NCBI RefSeq assembly: GCF_021556475.1
Contig: NZ_JAKGBZ010000028.1
Span: forward strand, 1 to 47,776
Direction: 5' to 3'
DNA: 47,776 bases
Source of the DNA: Acidiphilium iwatense
GTDB taxonomy: Bacteria; Pseudomonadota; Alphaproteobacteria; Acetobacterales; Acetobacteraceae
Shown here piece after piece: positions 18,693 through 27,063 of the stretch. How positions within the stretch are numbered: position 1 is the stretch's first letter; the number at the start of each line of letters is the position of its first letter. The translations under genes were made by a program, and so were the position numbers. The notes below the pieces were generated by a model. The model had not been told where the DNA came from. It was given only the letters and a program-made list of their open reading frames with translations, and ran no database searches.

Positions 18693-18733
18693 CCCATGAC
18701 GGCCGTTACGGTCGCTGTGGGGGGTTTTTCGTT
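18690..18733 (+). terminator. regulated intrinsic terminator of the amidase leader
   Basis: CCCCCCA (18690-18696) pairs perfectly with TGGGGGG (18718-18724), with an inner GGCC/GGTC hairpin, and is followed by a T-tract from 18725 (TTTTTCGTTTT). It lies between amiR and amiE and overlaps the P2 antiterminator stem, the standard ANTAR on/off geometry. Confidence 0.85.
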
Positions 18734-19184
18734 TTGGCCATGCGGAGAAAACATGAACTTCGATAAACGGTTCTCTTGGAACAGAGCGCAGGGTTTGAGG
18801 GCCGCGATGGCGGCGGATTTTTCGGATTTCCGTAGGAAATCCAGGAAACCGTTCCATTTCGGCGGACAATGTTTCGTCGATTGGTTCTTTTAGAGACTAT
18901 CCAGGCGCCGCCGCGCGGGGGTGCCTTTAGGCCGGTAAGGCTGTTGCGGTGATCCGGGATGGTGATGTGTCGCATGATCGGAAAAATTCCGGTCTGCGGC
19001 AAAGGGAAATCTTTTGCCGATGCGCGGGCGATCGCGTTTCGAGACGGATTTTCAATGTCCCGATCCCATATGCCGGCAGTGCCTCAAAACCCGCGAACCA
19101 ACGAAGATTGGCCCGTCGGAACTGACGATGCGGTCTGGTCGCCCGAAACGGGCATGAACGTAGATTTTGGGAAGGAGACTAACA
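18734..19184 (+). other. long untranslated stretch between terminator and amiE
   Basis: About 450 bp with no recognisable gene. It holds a perfect 8-bp stem with a 3-nt loop (GGATTTCC-GTA-GGAAATCC, 18824-18842) and a short GCCCG-AAA-CGGGC stem (19141-19153) close to the amiE ribosome site. A frame starting at 18959 overlaps amiE out of phase and resembles nothing. The length is unusual for a leader and could hide a second promoter or a small RNA, neither demonstrable here. Confidence 0.4.
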
Positions 19185-20222
19185 ATGTTTCATGGCGATA
19201 TCTCGAGCAGCAAGGACACGGTCGGCGTTGCTGTCGTGAACTACAAAATGCCGCGCCTGCACACCCGAGCGGAGGTGCTGGCCAACGCGCGCAAAATCGC
19301 GGACATGGTGAAGGGCATGAAAATCGGCCTGCCCGGCATGGACCTGGTCGTGTTTCCTGAATACAGCACGCACGGAATCATGTATGATTCGAAGGAGATG
19401 TATGAAACGGCTTCGGCCGTGCCGGGCGAAGAAACCGAGATTTTTGCCGAGGCGTGCCGCAGCGCCAAGGTGTGGGGCGTGTTCTCGCTGACCGGCGAGC
19501 AGCATGAGGAGCATCCGCACAAGGCGCCCTACAACACGCTCATCCTGATGAACGACAAGGGTGAAATCGTTCAGAAATATCGCAAGATCATGCCGTGGGT
19601 GCCGATCGAAGGATGGTATCCCGGCAACTGCACCTATGTGTCGGAAGGACCCAAGGGGCTCAAGATCAGCCTGATCATCTGCGATGACGGCAATTATCCC
19701 GAGATCTGGCGCGACTGCGCGATGAAGGGTGCCGAACTCATCGTGCGCTGCCAGGGCTACATGTATCCGGCGAAGGACCAGCAGGTGCTGATGGCGAAGG
19801 CGATGGCCTGGGCCAACAACGTCTATGTCGCAGTCGCGAATGCCGCTGGATTCGACGGTGTGTATTCTTATTTCGGCCATTCCGCCATCATCGGTTTCGA
19901 TGGCCGCACCCTGGGCGAATGCGGCGAGGAGGAAAACGGCATTCAGTATGGCGTACTTTCCAAATCCCTGATCCGGGATGCGCGCCGGACCATGCAGTCC
20001 GAGAATCATCTCTTCAAGCTTCTGCATCGCGGCTACACCGGCAAGATCAATTCCCGCGAAGATCCGCGTGGCGTCGCCCAGATTCCCTACGATTTCTATC
20101 AGAAATGGGTTACTGATCCGGACGCAACGCGCGAGATGGTGGAAGCGATAACCCGGCCTACCGTGGGCACCGACGAATGTCCGCTCGATGGAATCCCGAA
20201 CGAGATGGCGGCGCATCGCTGA
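19185..20222 (+). CDS. amiE: aliphatic amidase AmiE
   Basis: Nitrilase-superfamily amidase hydrolysing short aliphatic amides (acetamide, propionamide class) to the acid and ammonia; the family is cytoplasmic and hexameric. 345 residues, within one of Pseudomonas AmiE, and near-identical in long blocks ([40 protein letters not shown]). The triad is Glu59 (FPEYS), Lys134 (QKYRKI) and Cys166 ([11 protein letters not shown]). The ATG at 19185 is preceded by AAGGAG and matches the family N-terminus; the upstream in-frame start at 19167 adds six unrelated residues. Expression should depend on AmiR antitermination at the leader. Confidence 0.96.
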   Translation: MFHGDISSSKDTVGVAVVNYKMPRLHTRAEVLANARKIADMVKGMKIGLPGMDLVVFPEYSTHGIMYDSKEMYETASAVPGEETEIFAEACRSAKVWGVFSLTGEQHEEHPHKAPYNTLILMNDKGEIVQKYRKIMPWVPIEGWYPGNCTYVSEGPKGLKISLIICDDGNYPEIWRDCAMKGAELIVRCQGYMYPAKDQQVLMAKAMAWANNVYVAVANAAGFDGVYSYFGHSAIIGFDGRTLGECGEEENGIQYGVLSKSLIRDARRTMQSENHLFKLLHRGYTGKINSREDPRGVAQIPYDFYQKWVTDPDATREMVEAITRPTVGTDECPLDGIPNEMAAHR

Positions 20223-20299
20223 CGCACCCGCCGGGCGGGCCGTACGCGCGGCCCGCCCCACTGGCCCGATCCTGGTTCTCCCGTGGGATATTCGCCGAG

Positions 20300-21097
20300 A
20301 TGATTCTGTCTGACCACTATATTGCCGACGAGCCGTATTATCGCCCGGTCGGCGATGAAATTACCCTGTTCGAAGCGGCCTATGCGATGCGCCTGCCGGT
20401 CATGCTGAAAGGCCCGACCGGGTGCGGCAAGACGCGATTCATCGAGCACATGGCCTGGAAGTTGAACAAGCCGATCGTGACGGTCGCCTGCCACGAGGAT
20501 ATGACCGCCTCCGATCTCGTCGGCCGGTTTCTGCTCGATGCCAACGGCACGATCTGGCATGACGGACCGCTCTGCCTCGCGGTGCGCCATGGCGCGATCT
20601 GCTATCTCGACGAAATCGTCGAAGCGCGGCAGGACACGACCGTGGTGATCCATCCGCTGACCGACGAACGGCGGATCCTGCCGCTCGAGAAAAAAGGCGA
20701 GCTGGTGCGCGCGCATGCCGGCTTTCATCTCGTGATTTCCTACAATCCGGGCTATCAGAGCATTCTCAAGGATTTGAAGGAATCGACCAAGCAGCGCTTC
20801 TGCGCGATCGAGTTCGGCTATCCCGAAGCCGAGGTCGAAGCCGAGATTGTCGCGCACGAGGCCGGGATCGGCCCCGACGCGGCAGCACTCCTGGTTACGA
20901 TCGGCGAGCGCTCGCGCAATCTGCGCGGTCACGGCCTCGCCGAGGGCGCGTCCACAAGGATGCTGATCCATGCTGGACAATTGCTGAAGCATGGAATTCA
21001 GCTCGAAGCCGCCTGCCGTATCGCCCTGATCCTGCCGATCACCGACGATACCGATCTGCGCGGCGCGCTCTGCGCCGCGGTCGCGGCCTGCGTCTGA
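20300..21097 (+). CDS. MoxR/CbbQ/NorQ-type AAA+ ATPase
   Basis: 265-residue AAA+ protein with Walker A GPTGCGKT (residues 38-45), Walker B ICYLDEI (Asp104-Glu105), and the [20 protein letters not shown] block typical of CbbQ/NirQ/NorQ proteins. These act with a VWA partner to remodel or activate a target enzyme (Rubisco, NO reductase). The next gene encodes the expected VWA partner. In the Pseudomonas amidase operon an ATP-binding protein (AmiB) occupies the equivalent place, so this is its functional counterpart by position. The chosen ATG at 20300 begins the conserved domain; an upstream in-frame start at 20177 would overlap amiE. Confidence 0.88.
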   Translation: MILSDHYIADEPYYRPVGDEITLFEAAYAMRLPVMLKGPTGCGKTRFIEHMAWKLNKPIVTVACHEDMTASDLVGRFLLDANGTIWHDGPLCLAVRHGAICYLDEIVEARQDTTVVIHPLTDERRILPLEKKGELVRAHAGFHLVISYNPGYQSILKDLKESTKQRFCAIEFGYPEAEVEAEIVAHEAGIGPDAAALLVTIGERSRNLRGHGLAEGASTRMLIHAGQLLKHGIQLEAACRIALILPITDDTDLRGALCAAVAACV

Positions 21098-21101
21098 GCG
21101 G

Positions 21102-22901
21102 ATGCACGCACTCCGCAACACCCGCTTGCCGGAAGACGGCGCCGCCCCGGCGGCGAATCCCGCGCACGGCGGCATCGGAAGATGGGAGGTCTCCAGTTTC
21201 GCGCGGTTCGGCGGCGGCGACAGATTCGATACATTGGAGCGGCAGCTTGCCTATTTCGGAACCGCGCTCTGGGGCCTGGCACCACTGCTGCGCGTCGCTG
21301 CCGCCGATCCCGATGGCGGGCAGCGCCGCACCAGTTTCTCGGGGCCTACCATCCTCGCACCCGCGACATTCCGGGGGTATTCGGGCGCGCAGGGAAGACA
21401 TCTCTATCTCGCGGCACTCGCGCATGTGCAAGCGCATCTCCACCATGGCGGAAGACGCTTTCCGGCTGGTAGCCTCAAGCCGATGCAGATCGCGCTGATC
21501 TCGCTGATCGAGGATGCGCGGGTCGAGCATCTCGCGATGCGCGGCCTGCCCGGACTCGGGCATTACTGGCAGCCCTATCACGTGGCGGAACCAACCGCGT
21601 CGCCGACCGCCGCGTCGCTGATGGCGCGGCTGGCGCGTGCCTTGATCGCGCCGGATCACGCCGACCCGGACGGCTGGATCGCGAAAGCCCGGCGCCTGTT
21701 TTTCGAGGCCGAGCCGGAGTGGCACGATCCCGCGAACAGCCGGCGGATCGGCGGCCTGCTCGGCAACGATCTTGGCCAGATGCGGCTGCAATTCGATGGG
21801 CTTCGCCACGTCGTCGAGCCGGTTTATCGGGATGACAACAAGGGATTATGGCATTTCGAACGCACCGGCGATGAAGCCGCAGACGACGACGCCCTGCCGC
21901 TGCCGGCACGGCTGGAACCGGATGACGGCAAGCCGCCTCAGTCCGGGTCTCCGCCAGATGACGCCGACAAGGTTCGCCTGACACCGATCGATCCGGAGGC
22001 CGGAATTCCGATCGCGCGCTATCCGGAATGGGATCATCTGATCGGCGCCGCACGGCTCGACTGGACGACTCTGGTCGAGTACCAGCCGGCCCTCGGCGAT
22101 GCCGGGCCGCTCGCCCTCCTGCTGCATCGGCATCACGCGCTGCTGGAGCGCATGGTCGGAGTCATCCAGCCGGCGCGCATCAGCCGATCGACCCGGTTGC
22201 GCCGCCAGCCCGACGGCGAGGAATTCGATCTCGATGCAGCACTCACGGCCACCATCGATCAGCGGACCGGGCTAACGCCGGACCCCAGGATCTATACAAG
22301 ATTCGAGCGGAGGATGCGCGATCTTTCCGTGCTGCTCCTGCTCGACGGTTCCCGCTCGACCAACGACCGAAGCCCGGTGAGCGGTCAGCGGGTTCTCGAC
22401 CTCGAGATCGAGGCGGCGGCGCTGCTGGCGCGGGCACTGGAGCGCAGCGGCGATCTGTTCGCGATCCGCGCCTTCTGCTCGAACAAGCGCGACGACGTCC
22501 GCTATTACCGGATCAAGGATTTTGCCGAACCGCATGGCGCATTGGCGGAGCAACGCCTCGCCGGCCTCGCCGGTGAATATTCGACCCGGATCGGCGCCGC
22601 CCTGCGCCATGCCGGCGCCGAACTCGCCCTGAGGCAATCCTACCGGAAACTGCTTCTCGTCATCACCGATGGCGAACCCTCCGACATCGACATCGCCGAT
22701 CGCAAATACCTGGTGGAAGATGCGCGCCACGCGGCGCACGCGCTCGCGCGCGACGGCATCGACGTTTTCTGCATCGGGCTCGATGGCGAGGGCGAGAACT
22801 ATCTTCATCGCATGTTCGGCGCGCGCCGGGTTCTGCATGTCGACCGGATCGAAAAACTGCCTGAATGCGCAGCCGCTCTCTATGTCCGTCTGACGACGTA
22901 A
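21102..22901 (+). CDS. CbbO/NorD-type VWA-domain protein
   Basis: 599-residue protein with a C-terminal von Willebrand factor A domain. The MIDAS metal site is DGSRS at residues 415-419 (LLLLDGSRSTND), with a downstream LVITDGEPSDID strand. NorD/CbbO proteins pair with CbbQ/NorQ AAA+ ATPases to deliver metals to, or remodel, specific enzymes. Here the pair sits between the amidase and its channel, with only 4 nt between the two genes. No Rubisco or NO reductase gene is in the window, so the client is probably encoded in this operon, most simply AmiE or the terminal hydrolase (inference). Confidence 0.86.
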   Translation: MHALRNTRLPEDGAAPAANPAHGGIGRWEVSSFARFGGGDRFDTLERQLAYFGTALWGLAPLLRVAAADPDGGQRRTSFSGPTILAPATFRGYSGAQGRHLYLAALAHVQAHLHHGGRRFPAGSLKPMQIALISLIEDARVEHLAMRGLPGLGHYWQPYHVAEPTASPTAASLMARLARALIAPDHADPDGWIAKARRLFFEAEPEWHDPANSRRIGGLLGNDLGQMRLQFDGLRHVVEPVYRDDNKGLWHFERTGDEAADDDALPLPARLEPDDGKPPQSGSPPDDADKVRLTPIDPEAGIPIARYPEWDHLIGAARLDWTTLVEYQPALGDAGPLALLLHRHHALLERMVGVIQPARISRSTRLRRQPDGEEFDLDAALTATIDQRTGLTPDPRIYTRFERRMRDLSVLLLLDGSRSTNDRSPVSGQRVLDLEIEAAALLARALERSGDLFAIRAFCSNKRDDVRYYRIKDFAEPHGALAEQRLAGLAGEYSTRIGAALRHAGAELALRQSYRKLLLVITDGEPSDIDIADRKYLVEDARHAAHALARDGIDVFCIGLDGEGENYLHRMFGARRVLHVDRIEKLPECAAALYVRLTT

Positions 22902-22930
22902 CTGAATGCAAAAACTAACGGGAGGATAAC

Positions 22931-23458
22931 ATGCTACTCGGTTTGGTATTGTTTTGGGTCGGCGCGGTTCTGTGCCTGAATGGCCTGTGGCTGCTCGGCA
23001 GGATCGGGGATCGCGAGATCCCGATCATCAATACGTTTGTCGGTCTGCTGACGCTCGCCGTCGCCTTGTATTCGGCTTTCGGTCCGGGGGCCGATCCGGC
23101 AACGGTGAAATCTGCAGCTCTCATCTGCCTGTTCAGCTTTACCTATATCTGGGTCGCGTGGAATCGCTGGAACAACTCCGACGGACGCGGACTCGGATGG
23201 TTCTGCCTTTTCGTCGCGATCACCACCGTGCCGGTCTTCATCCAGGGTTTTGTCCAGGCCGCGACAATCTGGGATTACTGGCTTTCGCTATGCTGGCTTT
23301 CGTGGTGCGTGCTCTGGTTTCTGTTCTTCCTGAACCTGGCGCTCGGACGGAGTAGTCTTGCAAAACCTACAGGAGTGATCTGCGTGCTTCAGGGAATCTA
23401 TACCTGCTGGGTTCCGGGCTATCTTCTGCTGACCGGCGCCATGCCCGGCGCGCATTGA
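22931..23458 (+). CDS. amiS: AmiS/UreI-family amide or urea channel
   Basis: 175-residue integral membrane protein with about six to seven hydrophobic segments and the family features GLWLLGRIGDREIPIIN, YIWVAWNRWNN and a C-terminal LQGIYTCWVPGYLLLTG. AmiS/UreI proteins form narrow inner-membrane pores for small amides or urea. It follows the VWA gene by 29 nt with a GGAGG ribosome site at 22921-22925. Its role would be to admit the amide that binds AmiC and is hydrolysed by AmiE. Confidence 0.92.
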   Translation: MLLGLVLFWVGAVLCLNGLWLLGRIGDREIPIINTFVGLLTLAVALYSAFGPGADPATVKSAALICLFSFTYIWVAWNRWNNSDGRGLGWFCLFVAITTVPVFIQGFVQAATIWDYWLSLCWLSWCVLWFLFFLNLALGRSSLAKPTGVICVLQGIYTCWVPGYLLLTGAMPGAH

Positions 23459-23529
23459 CCAGAATCCGGCGGGCAGGCACGGCAGATTTCCGTTCGTGCC
23501 GTCCGCGTTGATGAACGGGAGAACTCACC

Positions 23530-24549
23530 ATGTCCGTGGATTACGAGATTTTCGAACTCGGCGATTTCCGGCTGCAGGGCGGCGCCACGCTTCGGGGATG
23601 CCGGCTCGCCTACAAGACCTTCGGCACGCTGAATGCCGCGAAGGACAATGCGATCGTCTACCCGACCTGGTATTCCGCCCAGCACGACGCCAATGAGTGG
23701 CTGATCGGCGCGGGCCGCGCGCTCGATCCGGCGCGCCAGTTCATCGTCATTCCCAACATGCTGGGGAATGGACTGTCCTCGTCGCCGAGCAACATGCCCG
23801 AGCCGTATGACGGGCCGCGCTTTCCGCAAGTGACCGCCTACGACAATGTGAGCGCGCAGCACAGGCTGGTGGCGGAGCGATTCGGCATCGAGCGCATCCG
23901 TCTGGTCACGGGCTGGTCGATGGGCGCGCTGCAGACCTTCCATTGGGGCGCGATGTACCCCGACATGGTGGAGCGCATCGCGCCGTTCTGCGGCTCGGCG
24001 AAATGCTCCCGCCATAATTTCGTCTTTCTCGAAGGCGTCAAGGCCGCCCTGACGGCGGATGCGGCATTCGCCGATGGCTGGTACACGGCAAAGCCGGCCA
24101 AGGGATTGCGGGCGATGGCGCGCGTTTATGCCGGATGGGGGTTTTCACAGGCCTTCTATCGCGAAGAACTCGATCTCAAGGCGCTGGGCTACTCGTCGCT
24201 GGAGGATTTCCTGATCGCGTTCTGGGAAGGATTCTTCCTGCCGAAGGATGCGAATAATCTTCTGGCAATGCTGTGGACATGGCAGCACGGCGACATCAGC
24301 GCGAACGAGATCTACCACGGCGATTTTCGCAAGACGCTCGGTTCGATCAAGGCAAAAGCCTATGTCATGCCGGGCCAGACAGATCTCTATTTCCCACCGG
24401 AGGACAGCCAGTTCGAGGTGGCGCACATGCCGAACGCGACCTACGTGCCGGTGCCGTCAATCTGGGGGCATTTTGCCGGCGGGCCGGGCACCAACCCGAA
24501 AGATGTCGAGTTCATCGACGGGAAGCTGAAGGAGCTGCTGAAAAGCTAA
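23530..24549 (+). CDS. alpha/beta hydrolase, homoserine O-acetyltransferase-like family
   Basis: 339-residue alpha/beta-fold protein. The nucleophile elbow is GWSMG with Ser130, the acid is Asp285 (GQTDLYFPPEDS) and the His is 314 (IWGHFAGG), so the triad is complete. The overall layout (YKTFGTLNAAKDN, then NMLGNGLSSSPSN) follows the MetX-like branch, which contains acyltransferases and hydrolases. It is the last gene of the amide operon, 71 nt after amiS with a GGGAGA ribosome site. A role in amide, ester or acyl transfer chemistry linked to AmiE is plausible; a true homoserine acetyltransferase is less likely in this setting. Confidence 0.78.
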   Translation: MSVDYEIFELGDFRLQGGATLRGCRLAYKTFGTLNAAKDNAIVYPTWYSAQHDANEWLIGAGRALDPARQFIVIPNMLGNGLSSSPSNMPEPYDGPRFPQVTAYDNVSAQHRLVAERFGIERIRLVTGWSMGALQTFHWGAMYPDMVERIAPFCGSAKCSRHNFVFLEGVKAALTADAAFADGWYTAKPAKGLRAMARVYAGWGFSQAFYREELDLKALGYSSLEDFLIAFWEGFFLPKDANNLLAMLWTWQHGDISANEIYHGDFRKTLGSIKAKAYVMPGQTDLYFPPEDSQFEVAHMPNATYVPVPSIWGHFAGGPGTNPKDVEFIDGKLKELLKS

Positions 24550-24567
24550 CCGGCTGATCAACTCCGT

Positions 24568-24608
24568 GCGTGATGCCGCCGACGTCCGCCGGGCTTACGG
24601 CATCACGC
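24568..24608. terminator. candidate bidirectional terminator
   Basis: An exact 11-bp inverted repeat, GCGTGATGCCG (24568-24578) and CGGCATCACGC (24598-24608), with a 19-nt spacer, lies between the convergent hydrolase and flavoprotein genes. The right arm contains the stop codon of the minus-strand gene. The T-tract is short on both sides, so strength is uncertain. Confidence 0.5.
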
Positions 24609-27047
24609 TTTCACTCGCGCCATCGCGGGGTCGTAGAGCGGCGCGAGATGCAGGCGGCAGGGCACCTGTTGCGTCGCGATGTCCAGCGCATAGGTTCCGT
24701 TGTGCAGGACTCGGTCGGTCACGCCATCATGATGGCGGACATAGCCATAGCCGATCGGCACGCCGACAGTGTGGCCGAACCCGCCGCTCGACAGCCAGCC
24801 GACCGGCTCGCCATCGCGATAGATCGTCTCCCGCCCGATCAGCACGATCGACGGATCGTCCACGGTGAAGCCGCACAGCCGCTTGCGGAGCACACCGGCG
24901 CGCTGCGCGCGGATCGCCGCGTCGCCGAGGAAGGCGACGCAAGTGCGGTCCTTCACCGCCCAGCCGAGCCCGGCTTCGAGCGGCGTGTGATCCGGGCCGA
25001 TATCCGCGCCCCAAGCGCGATAGAATTTTTCCAGCCGCAGCGATTCGATCGTCCGATAGCCGGCGTTGACGATGCCGAACCGCGCGCCGGCCGCCATGAG
25101 CGCCTCGTAGACCGTCACGGCGAATTCCGTGGGGACGTGCATCTCCCAGCCCAGCTCGCCGACATAGGTGACGCGCATGGCGCGCACCGGAGCGCCGGCG
25201 ACATGAAGGACGCGCGCGGCGCCGAACCGAAACGCGTCATTCGACACGTCATCGCGCGTTATAGCCGACAGCACGTCCCGCGCGCGCGGCCCCATCAGGC
25301 TGAGCGTCGTGAAGCCGGAGGTCACGTCGTGCAGCGTCGCGTCGGCGCCGGACGGGATGTGCCGGGCGATCCAGTCGAAATCGCGGGTCGCGAAGCCGGT
25401 GCCGGTGACGATGTAGAACCGCTCCGGTCCCAGCCGCGCGACGGTGAGGTCGCACTCGATGCCGCCGTGTGCGTTCAGCATCTGGGTATAGACGAGCCGG
25501 CCCGGCGGGATACGCACATCGTTGGCGCAAATATATGACAAGGCAGCTTCGGCGTCCCGCCCGGTCATCTCGAATTTCGCGAAGGAGGACTGGTCGAACA
25601 GCGCGACTGCCTCCCGCGTCGCGCGATGCTCGCTGGCGACCGCGGAAAACCAATTGGGCCGGCCGAAGCTCGGTACGTCCTCGGGCGGTTCGCCGGCAAT
25701 GGCGAACCAGTTCGGCCGCTCCCAGCCGAGCTTCTCGCCGAAGCACGCGCCGGCGTCGCGCAAAATCGGGTAGAGTGGCGAGCGGCGCAGCTTGCGGGCG
25801 CAGTGATACTCCTCATGGGGCCAGGCGATCGCGTAATGCCGCGCATAGGCCTCCAGGGTGCGGGCGCGGACCCAGCCGACATCGCGATGCGGGCGGCCGA
25901 ACCGGCGGATATCGACCGGCCAGAGATCATAGGGCGGCTCGCCGCCGGCGACCCATTCGGCGAGCGCCTTGCCCGCCCCGCCGCCGGCCGCGATGCCGAA
26001 TGCGTTGAACCCGGCGCCGACGAACAGCCCGGCGAGTTCGGGTGCCGCGCCGAGAATGAAATTCCCGTCGGGGGTAAAGCTCTCCGGTCCGTTCAGCAGC
26101 GTTTTCACCCCGGCGGTTTCCAGCGCGGGCACCCGCCCGATCGCCAGTTCCATGATCGGCTGAAAATGGTCCCAATCGGAATTCAGCAGTTGAAAATTGA
26201 AGCCTTCGGGAATCCCGTCGACCGCCCAGGGAATCGGGTTCGGCTCGTAGCCGCCCATCACCAGGCCACCGACCTCCTCCTTGTAATAGGTGAGCCGGTC
26301 GGGGTCGCGCAGCGTCGGCAGGGTCGGGGCGACGCCGGCGATCTGCTCGGTCACGATGTATTGATGCTGGACCGAAACCAGCGGCACCGAGACGTCGATC
26401 GTTTCGCACAGATCGCGCGTCCATTGACCGGCGCAGACGATGACGGTCTCGCAGGCGATGCGCCCCTGCGCGGTTCGCACCGCGACGGCGCGGCCCTGGA
26501 CGACATCGATCCCGGTGGCTTCGGTATTCTCGATGATGCGCGCTCCCGCCATCCGCGCGCCTTTGGCGAGCGACTGGGTGATGTCCGATGGGTTGGCCTG
26601 ACCGTCGCTCGGCAGAAAGGCGGCACCGATCACGTCGGTAACATCCATCAGCGGCCAGAGCGCTTTGGCTTCGGCGGGGTCGAGGAGGTGCATCGGGAGC
26701 CCAAAGGAGCGCGCGGTGGTCGCCTGGCGCTTCAGTTCGGTCCAGCGCGCCTCGGTGCAGGCGAGGCGCAGGCCGCCATTCTGCTTCCAGCCGGTGGCAA
26801 GCCCGGTTTCCGCTTCGAGCCCGGCATAGAGCGCCACGGATTGGCCAAGGAGCTGAGTGATATTGGCGTTGCTGCGCAACTGGCCGACCAGCCCGGCGGC
26901 GTGGAAGGTGCTGCCCGAGGTGAGCTTGTGGCGTTCCAGCAGGACGGTATCCCGCCAGCCGAGCCGCGCCAGATGATAGGCCGTCGAGGTGCCGACGATG
27001 CCGCCGCCGATGATGACCGCGCGCGCCGTCGTGGGGAATTCGCTCAT
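24603..27047 (-). CDS. dimethylglycine dehydrogenase-like flavoprotein (FAD + GcvT domains)
   Basis: 814-residue two-domain protein. The N-terminal FAD oxidoreductase domain has GGGIVGTSTAYHLARLG from residue 14 and SGSTFHAAGL with His49, the position that carries covalent FAD in dimethylglycine dehydrogenase. The C-terminal half (from about 420) is an aminomethyltransferase-type folate domain including YVGELGWEMHVP and AGYRTIESLRLEK. Such enzymes oxidatively demethylate N-methyl amino acids and pass the carbon to tetrahydrofolate. The ATG at 27047 starts the fold; an upstream start at 27125 overlaps the kinase gene. It is the last gene of a four-gene operon and may act on that pathway's N-methyl substrate rather than on dimethylglycine itself. 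Confidence 0.85.
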   Translation of the reverse strand: MSEFPTTARAVIIGGGIVGTSTAYHLARLGWRDTVLLERHKLTSGSTFHAAGLVGQLRSNANITQLLGQSVALYAGLEAETGLATGWKQNGGLRLACTEARWTELKRQATTARSFGLPMHLLDPAEAKALWPLMDVTDVIGAAFLPSDGQANPSDITQSLAKGARMAGARIIENTEATGIDVVQGRAVAVRTAQGRIACETVIVCAGQWTRDLCETIDVSVPLVSVQHQYIVTEQIAGVAPTLPTLRDPDRLTYYKEEVGGLVMGGYEPNPIPWAVDGIPEGFNFQLLNSDWDHFQPIMELAIGRVPALETAGVKTLLNGPESFTPDGNFILGAAPELAGLFVGAGFNAFGIAAGGGAGKALAEWVAGGEPPYDLWPVDIRRFGRPHRDVGWVRARTLEAYARHYAIAWPHEEYHCARKLRRSPLYPILRDAGACFGEKLGWERPNWFAIAGEPPEDVPSFGRPNWFSAVASEHRATREAVALFDQSSFAKFEMTGRDAEAALSYICANDVRIPPGRLVYTQMLNAHGGIECDLTVARLGPERFYIVTGTGFATRDFDWIARHIPSGADATLHDVTSGFTTLSLMGPRARDVLSAITRDDVSNDAFRFGAARVLHVAGAPVRAMRVTYVGELGWEMHVPTEFAVTVYEALMAAGARFGIVNAGYRTIESLRLEKFYRAWGADIGPDHTPLEAGLGWAVKDRTCVAFLGDAAIRAQRAGVLRKRLCGFTVDDPSIVLIGRETIYRDGEPVGWLSSGGFGHTVGVPIGYGYVRHHDGVTDRVLHNGTYALDIATQQVPCRLHLAPLYDPAMARVKA

Positions 27048-27063
27048 TGCCGTCCGGGCTCCG

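Noticed and set aside
18959-19360. 133-codon frame before and across the amiE start
   Set aside because: It overlaps amiE by 176 nt in another phase. The tail is plainly the amiE shadow and the rest resembles nothing.
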